From Whitmania pigra (taxonomy: Eukaryota > Annelida > Clitellata > Hirudinida > Haemopidae), in the NCBI GenBank assembly GCA_021613335.1, contig JAJTWR010000044.1, positions 847,501 through 911,500 on the forward strand: a stretch of DNA of 64,000 bases, read 5' to 3'. The translations under genes were made by a program, and so were the position numbers. Every line of letters begins with the position of its first letter. The stretch's first letter is position 1. The notes beneath the pieces are model-generated. The model saw only the letters and a program-made list of their open reading frames with translations, did no database searches and was not told the origin of the DNA. This document shows, piece after piece, positions 54,821 to 64,000 of the stretch.

Positions 54821-55648
54821 AATCTTTCTTATCTGAAACTTAGGGTCGAACGGCATAAAAAACACCACTGTCCTACATTGCGACGTCAAATCTAATTGAT
54901 TTGCTGCTGATTTTTAGATTAAGAATTCATGGCGCTTCATTATTTGTTTGGACGATCACATTAAGACCAAATATAAAAGTTTGGAATAATGGGGTTCATG
55001 ACCAGGGGTGCCGTCAAATTTTAGGTGGGGTTTAGCTGGAAAATATCGTAAATCGTAGACACTTTTTTTTAATTCGAACGTCTATTCCATGCCTGAATCC
55101 AAGTTATCAAAAATCTTGCATTTGGTGGAATAAAATCATCAGGTATTAGTTATAAAAGCTCTTGAGAGAGGCTGGGATTTGAACACCTAGTGCACCAATG
55201 CCAAATCTTAATCACTCGCCTACCGTCGCCTGGTAATAATATTAATAATTCATGATGAATCATAATAACTCATCATCATAGGGATCCGATAAATTCACCG
55301 CCGGAAAATTCATCACCCGGAAAACTTTATTACCAAAAATAAAATCAGAATTTGATTAACAAAATGTAATCAAAAATTGATTATAGATAACAAGATTCAC
55401 AATCTTTTTTTCGCACCTGGGAACGCCATTTGTGACTGTTAAATCACAAGACGCTCCACCGAAGAATTAAAATAAGAATCGAGAGCTTACATAAAAAAAC
55501 TTATTTCTATCGACTCGTCGAACTTACATTAAGTTTCTCATCCTAGAAATTGTCCTTTTTTAGCAGCAATATTATCCGAACCAATCCAAACTCAAAGTGG
55601 TGTTGAGGCTACTATTATCTAACTAATTACATAACCCTAATACTCGTT
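54821..55648. other. Intergenic
   Basis: No gene is recognised. A patch at 55285-55330 carries two near-identical phrases (AAATTCACCGCCGGAAAA and AAATTCATCACCCGGAAAA), probably the end of an inverted-repeat element whose other end I could not find. Confidence 0.4.
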
Positions 55649-55672
55649 TTGCTGAGCTATACGGGTCTTGAA

Positions 55673-55936
55673 ATGTCTTCAACTAAGAAAACAATATACG
55701 TTGGAGGATTGTCTGAGGAAGTTAATGAGAAAATATTGAGAGGTGCTTTCAATCCATTTGGGGATATTCTGAATGTTCAACTACCACTTGATTATGTAAC
55801 ACAGAAGCACCGAGGTTATGGTTTCGTTGAATTTGAGGAGGCAGAAGATGCTGCAGCTGCAATTGAGAACATGAACGACTCAGAATTGTATGGCAAAACC
55901 ATAAAAGTCAATATCAAGTTTAAAACAGTACAATGA
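55673..55936 (+). CDS. PPIE: RRM-only protein related to cyclophilin E (PPIE)
   Basis: This intronless frame of 87 residues contains one RNA recognition motif. RNP2 is [10 protein letters not shown] and RNP1 is [10 protein letters not shown], followed by [12 protein letters not shown] and GKTIKVNI. The closest family is the N-terminal RRM of PPIE, a spliceosomal peptidyl-prolyl isomerase of about 300 residues. The whole cyclophilin domain is absent, and the frame ends KFKTVQ and stop where PPIE would continue into its linker. I chose the Met at 55673 because it aligns with the usual PPIE start; the frame opens at 55649. It could be a partial retrocopy, a truncated gene that still makes an RRM peptide, or exon 1 of a longer gene. 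No cyclophilin exon is visible downstream. Confidence 0.8.
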   Translation: MSSTKKTIYVGGLSEEVNEKILRGAFNPFGDILNVQLPLDYVTQKHRGYGFVEFEEAEDAAAAIENMNDSELYGKTIKVNIKFKTVQ

Positions 55937-56283
55937 ACAATAAAATTAATTGCGACTTTAAATAAAAACACTAATCTTTAATTTTAGCTTTAACTATATT
56001 TCTTATCCTAAACGAACTCCAGAAAAAGCTTTTAATAAGAAAAATAAAAAAAGTTATGAAAACCTTAAAGAATTATAAAGAAAAAATATAGGATAATTTC
56101 TTAAAACAGAACTAAAAATTAAAATTAATTAATTTTATTATTTTGAAATTAATTAGAAATTGTGCAACTTTAAATCAATAAACTGTTATTAACAAAAACT
56201 CATGGATTTTCTGCGTTTCTGTTATCACGATAGGTTAACCCGTAGTAGGTTTAGATCCTTCTAAGTTTCCATAACCCTAACCC

Positions 56284-56460
56284 CTATCTGGTTTAGTGAC
56301 ACTGTTTAGTTTTCGGTAGTCACCGCAAGGTCTCCATTGACTGCCCTTTGGTATCATGTGGAGAGGATTTGCGTAGGGACATTTTGATTGTGTTATGATT
56401 CCGTTTTTGATGAGTGTCATAAATTATGTTTTGGCGGTTTCTAACTTTTCCGAAGAGTTA
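56284..56460 (-). pseudogene. Gypsy retrotransposon reverse transcriptase fragment
   Basis: Read on the minus strand: SEKLETAKT, one stop, FMTLIKNGIITQSKCPYANP, then LHMIPKGSQWRPCGDYRKLN and SVTKPDR. This is the start of the Gypsy RT domain, with the typical W-R-P-C-G-D-Y-R. The catalytic part is missing. It lies in the same orientation as the solo LTR 1.5 kb away and could come from the same family. Confidence 0.85.
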
Positions 56461-56709
56461 TTGTCAAATCTGATTTGTCTGGCCAATGGCACCATAAGCG
56501 GCAAGTCTTAGCTTCTTTGCCAAAAAATAAATGGGCTCTGCAAACTCTCGGTCGTTGGTTGCTGAAGAATGGGGCAAAATCATGATTTTGGCTGAACAAA
56601 GTTTTTCTGGACAACTAATACATAGTAGTGACAAAGTTTGTTGATCCAATTTTATTTCCGTCAATTATTTCCGACATTGGATCAAATTTGTGGAATGTAA
56701 TAGTTTTGA

Positions 56710-59454
56710 TTAATCTTCTTCAGAGTCTTCAAATCCTTCAGAGTCTTCAGATCCTTCAGAGTCTTCAATGTCTTCATAATTTTGATTAATTTTCTTCAAG
56801 AGTGTCTTCATGGCCATCACGGCTTCGTCGTCAAGAAAATCGCTTTCACGTGCTTTATTGCAAACCTATCAAACAATCATTATTTAAAATATAATAATCA
56901 GAATGGCAATTCGATTAAAATTACAGAGTAATGATTTCAACCAACACCTCTCAAGCCGAGCACAGCAATGTCTTGATTTAAGTTGTAATAGGAACAAATA
57001 AAAAGCATTTCCAACAACTTCCTGCATAGTCCTTTGTTTAAATTTTTCTCCACAATCTCCAACATTTTACGAGCAACCGGAGCACTTGTGATCTAAATGA
57101 GTTTGAGTGATGAAGCCGGAATGATTAAATTACATTGCAATAAAATAACTAATCTTACAATATCTGCAATACTTGTATCGGTGCAAAGATTCTAAAAGGA
57201 TGTTATTAAGCAAGATGGAAATGAATCAAAATATTTAATCATAGGAAATTCATTCAGCTAAGCAACTTACATTTTTCAAAGTCAAATGGTTGTGATAATA
57301 ACTGATTATTATGATAACTATTTTCCTAAAACATGTGAATAATTTGGAAACTTAATCATAGCTTATCTTCAGCATTTGAATGAAATGAATTTTGTTTCTT
57401 ACGTTATGAAGTCATCAGTACACCGACCAGTCTTAATATATTTTAGGACCTTTTCACTAACAATTGCATTAATTTATGTATGATTTTGAACATTTATTTT
57501 CAAAGTAAAATATTATGACTACCTATGAGGCTTGTAAACGCAGCCAGAAAATGAATTCAAGATTATCTGCATAAATAAGTGTTTATTAATTGAAGATTAT
57601 ATTTCAATACAAACCGATTTAATTCTATTATAGTTTTAAACATCATTTTTAATAATTTGTAAAAAATAAAATATTGCTTTTCTCTATATAAAATTCCATT
57701 ATAACATTCACATCAACAATATCAAGTAAAACAATATGTGATTGGATTCCTTACCTTTTCAACTCTCGCTATCTGCTCTTGTGGAATGAATGGAAGAAAT
57801 CCGAGGACTTTGTAAATGGCAGAGTTGATTACAACATCTTCTGCATAAATCTCAAATGTGGACAATAATGTCTCTTTAAACAAGCCAAATACCTGCGGTG
57901 GAAAATTTTGTAGAATTGAATTGATGCTTATTATATGCGTATGAAATGCAAAACCCATTCTATAGCGTATTTGTGTCTCTTACCCGATCAGCAAAAACCT
58001 TGAATTTATCGTAAAATGAATGAAGATTCTCTTTTGCAGCGCTATCATAAAACCCAAATTGTTTCCACTTCCTACACTTCACATTTTCAAGAATGTATTT
58101 GACCCTACAATCAATAAAATTCGACAATTAACAAGTTACTTGAATTTGCCTAGTTACTTATAAGTGCCTTGCATACAATTACAATTTTTTGAAAGCTCTA
58201 CCATTTACGTCCCTAACCGAGGGCATTCCCGGCTGAATAGGTGGGTTAAGAAAATTACTTATAAAATGCAATTGAACTTCACTTAAATTGCTTCATACAT
58301 ATCCAAGTAATCAGAAGTGTTTAATCATTTACATAACTATCCTTCGTTATTCATAGTTATTCAAATTATAAGATTGCAGTATGGGTTTCGACGACTGTTA
58401 CAACTGTTCCAATTATCGCCCTATTTAGGAACGCATTCTGCCAACCTGAACGTGATTTTGCCTTTATCGTTAAACTTACTTAATTTTAGATGGCGTTATG
58501 TCCAAATTCTCTAAATTTGGCATTTTGCAAATCACAGAAAGTAATTTTGAAGTAGTGACACCACTGGATTTGGTATTCCTTTCTTGAAATTTTCTTATAT
58601 CCAAGGTCCTGTTAGTGTTTAAGAAATTATAAATTACAATTATGCTTGGTCATCGGAAATTGTTTATGATTTTACCTTAAGTGATTCATTGCGCACAAAG
58701 ACTCATAGAAGTAAAAGTAATTTGCATATGAGAATGGAAGAGACAAAACTTTAAGTTTTTTAAGACAAGCGATTGACCTAATTAAACGGTCATCGAGAGT
58801 TTCGTTTTCTAATATCAACTCTTCTAATGTATCAGAAAAACGGCTAAAATCAATATATAATTCATCGCCTGGGCCATTAGCATATATCTTTGTTAGGCGC
58901 AACTTTCTTAAATTTGGAAAGGGTCCTTTTAGAAGTTCTGTTGTATAACTTCTGAAATGATTAAACATGGTTGCTAATTTGCTTAATAAATTTATGTGAA
59001 GCCTTACAAAATAATTGTATTATATTCAAAAAATCAGTAGATGTAACCTGGAGTAGTATTTGAGGTCCAAGCATTCGATTGTTGACCCCATTGCATAGAG
59101 TGCACTCATACTTTCGTCTGATATGTCGTGAACACAAATCGAAAGATTTTTTAATGGATATTCAACCTGACTCATCATTTTCAATATATTACTCTTCAAG
59201 ATATTACCAGAGCGCCGGCCATAATATAAAACAACATCTATGTTCACCCAATTCAAAACATCCCTAAAAGTCAATAGCTTTTCCATGTAGAATCTATGTA
59301 TGTACCATTTCATTTCTTTGCTTTTGTAGATAATTTTCTGAAACAAACTAGGAGGAAGCATCTTTTTTCTTGATATGGAACCTTCATAATGTTGAGAATG
59401 AGAATTATATTTTATCGATTGAGCTTCGAATTTCGTTACATTAACATCTGACAC
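56710..59454 (-). CDS. Leucine-rich/armadillo-like repeat protein, perhaps ZYG11/ZER1-like
   Basis: This is a multi-exon gene on the minus strand starting at 59454 (MSDVNVTKFEAQ). The first large exon (about 59050-59454) has an F-box-like or LRR-capping look (LPPSLFQKIIYKSKEMKW). Next come leucine-rich repeats at 58675-58968 (PFPNLRKLRLTKIY, TLEELILENETL, LKKLKVLSLPF). Smaller helical exons follow at about 57984-58108, 57762-57891, 57528-57573, 57274-57320, 57160-57192, 56960-57092 and 56710-56866. Phases agree at the junctions I checked. The C-terminal part resembles armadillo repeats (VINSAIYKVLGFLPFIP; ICSYYNLNQDIAVLGLRG). The tail is strongly acidic with Glu-Asp-Ser repeats. LRR followed by ARM suggests the ZYG11/ZER1 adaptors of CUL2 ubiquitin ligases, but no diagnostic motif proves it. 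Confidence 0.6.
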
Positions 59455-61290
59455 CTAGTATTATCGTGTCAAATTGATCGTGGTACTATCTTAGGATAAG
59501 CTTTTATTTTGAAGATTAACTTATTTGCAACAATGGATAACAGCCTACTTCATAACATACAAGTGCGAGAAACGAAAACCTATGACAAATAATTTATTGT
59601 ATGTTGTTTTACATCACGAAATAATAGCGCAAGTGATATTAACAATACAAGTAATACTAATTATATCTTAAGTAATGTTATATAGGTTAATTTTATACAT
59701 AATTAATGCTTCACATCAAAATCAATAATATTTTAAGTAAAATAAAATATAATAAGTTAAATAAACCTTCCCATAAACTGGCAAAGACCTCCTTGTAATT
59801 CATGACGATAAACTCCAACATTATTTCTTGCATGCTTTGAATGTTCTTGCCGGTCATATTGATGAGTGTACGTCCTAAGTCGCATATATTCTAGCTTTCT
59901 CAATATCATAACAGCTTACATATTCAAGGAATAAAGACTTTTATTTTTGTAAACAATTTTACAGAAAGTGTTATTTAAAAAAAACAAAATCTGTTTATAT
60001 TTTTAGGTCCAATAAAGAATGCAAAAGACTGACAAATGGCTCTTCAATAGCATAAATAACGTTTTAATAATTTTTACAGTTATATATGATATATAATTCT
60101 AATATTAATTTTTTGTTTTAAATACATTTGGATTTAAGTACATTTACCAAGCCTGGCCATAGTTGGGAGTGTCCGTGAAGAATTTTAGAACTTTGTTAAT
60201 AGGATTGTGAAAAATCTGAGATCGAGATCAGGCTTGTTTGAAAGGGACGTACATAAAAGACGGTAGGCAATTTTGGCCTATTTTACCCCCTCTCCATCGT
60301 CAGGTTTTGTTATCTCTTACTAGTGTGACGTCGCAAAGTTTTAATAAATGCAAAAAAAAATAAAACTAATGTTTTTAACAGATACGAGGTCACATTTTCT
60401 TGACAATCCCTAAGTGCGTCTAACTTTCAAAAAAGGACCATACCCAGCAAACACCGCCAGGTGGGGACCGTGAGGTCTGAAGGCGGGTTGCCCAGTTTGC
60501 CCAGTTCAGCGGGTTACGTTCGGGCAAAGTCTCGGGATAGGTACGGGACCCGTAGGGGAAAGAAACTCATATGGCAGCGCATATGTTAATTTGCTGATGT
60601 ATATGTTTTTTTATTTATTTGATTATAGTCCGTTGCATAACTGAGATGATTTGGACTTTTGTATATGTTTCACAAAGCAGCTTCTTAAATACCTCAATTA
60701 CGCAACCCACAAATCACATTAATAAATTGCCTTGCTTTAAATTAATGTGGTCTCTGAATGAAAAAGCTTTTCTGCATTTTTAAGCACAATGAACACTAAT
60801 GCGTCTCTCGCTGCTGTATCTTATCATGGCTGTCGACTTCTTGAATTAAGAAAAATTTTAAAATGTGTGCGTCCGTCTCAGACGGTTTCACCATTTTTCT
60901 TAACAAGAAAGTCTTTCAAGTTCCATGCATGATTTGAGACTAAACACGAGGTTTCTCAAACCAGAAAACGAAAACCTTCTGAAGGCTTCAGACATCATTA
61001 CAAGTATTCTAAATACAATTCATGAGCCAATTCTTCAAAGCATGCCCATTAAAAATAAACGTTAAAGCAAAGTTAAAAAGTTACTTAAACAAAAATAATC
61101 TAAAACTACAATCAATAAAAAAAATCAGATGTAAATTGAACCAAATACTCCATTTTAAACCAAAATTTGAAAACATAAATTTTGCTCATAACATTCAATG
61201 TTACAATAGAGACCATGATTATGCTGATAAATGTCAAGACATTGCCAATGATGAGCAAAATAGGCCCCAGGTCAGGAAGGATAGTACCAT
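59455..61290. other. Intergenic with repeats
   Basis: No gene is recognised. It contains a GC-rich block at 60430-60580 (CAGCAAACACCGCC...GGGACCCGTAGGGG), unlike its AT-rich surroundings and probably a mobile-element piece. It also holds the LINE-tail insertion at 60609-60659 and the palindromic motif at 60859-60890. Confidence 0.5.
60609..60659 (-). mobile_element. Solo LINE 3'-tail repeat with 11-bp target duplication
   Basis: The same ~50-bp unit (AGTCC hairpin plus A-rich tail) is flanked by TGTATATGTTT on both sides (60598-60608 and 60660-60670). It is the cleanest solo copy besides 31848-31898. Confidence 0.88.
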
Positions 61291-63960
61291 TCATTGATTG
61301 GAAGATGGTGTCAACCTTCCATTTGAAGCTTCCACTTTGCTCAGTTCTTCCTTCTCCTCCTCACTGTCAGGTTCATCATCATCAAGAGAACATGGCAAAG
61401 GGGAAGATGTTCTTGAAGTTGAAGGAGAAGTAGGCTGAGAGTGAGGCTTTGGCACTTTTCCAACACCAACCTAAGAGCAATTAGCAATGTGTTACTAATA
61501 ATAAATAAATAGATTTACAACATTATTTTCAGTAACTCGCCTGTGTTGTTACATCATCAAAGAGTTCAGGATGGGTCTTGTGCAAGGCCAAATTCCTAGC
61601 TTTGTAATAATACTGTAATGCAACGGGAAATTTATTGTCAAGAGAATTACGCAATAAACATTTTATAAACCTAATTCCATTATATTTAACAATATTAATA
61701 TTTGATATTGTCATCACAAATGTGACTTTCAATTTTCATTTATTAATTTACCACTTAAAAATTAAAATTATTCATTATTACATTCAGCTAGTTTCAACCA
61801 AAAGAATTTAAATGTTAATTAATTGAATTAGTAATATAAATAACTCTAAACTTAAATATAAATAACATCATGTAATGATAAGCTCTATCCTTAAATTACA
61901 TCCTGTAAGAAAAGTAAACAAACAATTCCTAGGTTCTTCCAATCAAGAAGATCGCTCAGTCGTTCAGTACGATTTCTTTGAATGATTCTCTGCTTTCGTG
62001 TCAGATGAGAAAAATCAAACATGTACTGAAAAAGAAATTGTGAATTAAAATTTTTTTTATATAAATACAAATTATAACATGAAAACCTGGGCCAGTTGCT
62101 GAACAGATTCTTCAACACTTTTGAAATGTCTGTCAATGATGTAGATGCCATAAGACTGAGGATCCTGAATGTGTTGCTGCATAAAACAACCAAATCCAGA
62201 GAGGTTGGTTGTTATGCTTGGGATTCCCATGACTGTACATTCAGCTAAAATTCATAAAATTTATGAAGTTATTAGTAATTACAAATTTAATTTTAAATAA
62301 AAAAAGACATTTCATAAGCTGTAAACCATCATAAGAAATAGCCACGGGAGGTACAATTGTCCTTTGATATTTTTCTAAATACATATAATTAATAATAATA
62401 ATAGTAATTCATAACATAATTCATGAATAATTCATTTTTTATAATACAGCTCCAGTAAGTTAGGAAAGCTTGCAATGTCAATATTTAACATGTCTTATAA
62501 GTTTCAATAACTAAATTATAAGTCTTCCTTTTCCTCAAATGTCTTTAATATGAAAATAATTGCTATTATTCCACTAAGCTTTACTATTACAATATTTATT
62601 TTAGTATAAAAACAATCTGACCCATACCTCAATCAATTTTAAAATGCTGGTTATGTCCTGCAAACTATATGCTAAAATCCATTCAAGATAAATAACCCTT
62701 TGAATTCATCAAATTAAATATTTATGGGCAAAAGCTAATTTTATCCTCATATTGCATAATTGACATAAGCTAAATAAGTTATGAATCCCCTTGCTTAGAT
62801 TTATAATTTTACAGACATTCATTTTCCAAACAAATTGGAGACTGACCTGGAGTGTAGCCCCAAGGTTCATAGTAAGATGGAAACACCCCAAGATGGCAGC
62901 CTCTAACAAACTCCTCATAATCCATGCCAAAGAGAGGATTAGTAGAATTGAGAAACTCAGGATGAAATATGACCTTTAAAAAATATTTGCTAAATGCAAG
63001 AATACAAACCTCCTTAAATATTATATTATTGAATAATTTACTTTGACTCGGTCCTGGTGAGAATTAAAAAGTTGACACCTCCTAAAAGCACATAGAACGG
63101 GATCAATGTCATCGTCGACCACATTGTGTGTACAAATCGGTGGAAGATTGTGTCTCTGGAAAACAAAATTAATAAATAATTGTTTTAAATAGAATTGTTT
63201 TAAACTCATTTGAACTCACTTGTGCAGCATAAATACATCTCTTCAGCTTTACAAGATCTTCCTTCATTAACATATTTTCACTTTTTGGAAGCTCACCCCT
63301 GGAAACAATGGAAATTTAAATTCAAATTCATTATGGCAAGTTCCATAAGTATGTTAGCAAATGTTAACCTGAGGCAACTCTCAAAAATTCTTTGACCAAT
63401 CTCTTTCTGAAGTTCAGAGACTGTGTCCCTGAGTTGTTTTGCGATGGCCTGTCCCCTGAGAGATTCGACGTTGAAATTTGAAGCCTTTGTTGGAAAAATC
63501 AAGAAAGCCACAACCGTCACCTCGCTTCCTTCAACCTTTACAAAGTCGGCAAATGAAATTAAAGAATACAAACTAACAATAAAATAATTAATAACAAAAT
63601 GGCAAGCTTTAAGATTTCATAATAACACTATGTCATTTAAAGTAATTAAAAGATACCTTAAGCATGTAGTTGAGTCTAGCAAGTGCTTCGATAAAAACAT
63701 CGGCTCCTTTGTTGGAAAATTCGTATCGGCCAGCAATAAATAAATATAATGTCTTGTCCAGATCAAAGTCATAATGACTGAAATAAGTTCGATGTTTTAG
63801 CTTTAAAGGCCATCCAGGAGAACAAGTCAAATATTTCATACCCATGAAAATGTCCTCGAATAAAGTTATTGATTTTTTCTTTTGCCAAAGCATGTCTGTT
63901 CTGGAACTCATGCAGTGCAGCAAATTTCTGAACATTGAGCCCATTTGGAAGAATCATATC
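61291..63960 (-). CDS. GYS: Glycogen synthase, C-terminal two-thirds (gene continues past the window)
   Basis: This enzyme transfers glucose from UDP-glucose to glycogen (animal/fungal GT3 family). About ten exons run from 63960 down to the stop at 61291. The first visible exon begins [12 protein letters not shown] (63842-63960). Next are [20 protein letters not shown] (63657-63781), [19 protein letters not shown] (about 63370-63535) and [16 protein letters not shown] (about 63043-63157). [18 protein letters not shown] (62848-62973) carries the catalytic Glu region, followed by [20 protein letters not shown] (62094-62242). The arginine cluster [20 protein letters not shown] (about 61910-62030) is the glucose-6-phosphate sensor. 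The last exon (61291-61472) has regularly spaced serines ([13 protein letters not shown]) and an acidic end, like the GSK3/CK2 sites of vertebrate enzymes. The N-terminal domain lies beyond position 64000. Confidence 0.96.
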
Positions 63961-64000
63961 TAAATCATGTTAATGAGTCAATCAAATGGAAATCTATTTT

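Noticed and set aside
56464..56664. Minus-strand open frame of 66 codons just upstream of the Gypsy RT fragment
   Set aside because: It is probably more of the same decayed element, but no Gypsy motif could be read in it, so it is not annotated separately.

Overview
This is about 64 kb of nuclear DNA from an invertebrate animal. The phylum cannot be fixed from the sequence alone. The evidence for an animal is AT-rich DNA, genes cut into many short exons by small GT-AG introns, and animal gene families: a DUSP-type deubiquitinase of the USP4/11/15 group, the checkpoint kinase BUB1, animal-type glycogen synthase and tripartite-motif (RING, B-box, coiled-coil) proteins. The mobile elements also fit: R2-like and I/Jockey-like LINEs, a Gypsy element with a tRNA-Trp-type primer site, pogo/Tigger and hAT.

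Layout. 1-1.5 kb: no recognised gene. 1.49-4.45 kb (+): a 15-exon gene of about 460 residues that I could reconstruct by exon phase but not identify. 5.4-8.1 kb (+): two degenerate R2-like LINE copies. 10.7-15.8 kb (-): USP4/11/15-type deubiquitinase. 16.5 kb: a decayed stray copy of a BUB1 kinase exon. 17.7-23.1 kb (-): BUB1. 23-26 kb: repeats, including a non-autonomous hAT element. 26.4-50 kb: a cluster of RING/B-box genes, several with an NHL-like C-terminal domain, mixed with pseudogenes and transposons. Within it lies a direct tandem duplication (34311-42575 and 42574-50569). 50-52.7 kb (-): a 5'-truncated LINE with an intact RT-RNase H frame. 53-56.5 kb: hAT, LTR and Gypsy remnants plus an RRM-only PPIE-like copy. 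56.7-59.5 kb (-): an LRR/armadillo-like gene. 61.3-64 kb (-): glycogen synthase, running off the right edge.

The housekeeping genes are unrelated to each other. The most informative parts are the RING/B-box cluster and the mobile elements. One element, about 50 bp long, occurs as five solo copies and is identical in design to the 3' end of the local LINE: a short hairpin followed by a (TAAA)n tail. Four of the five copies have 10-13 bp target-site duplications, and every copy starts at the hairpin base. The tandem duplication has one breakpoint inside that LINE. The second unit carries a frameshift in each of its two RING/B-box genes, while the first unit is open in both.
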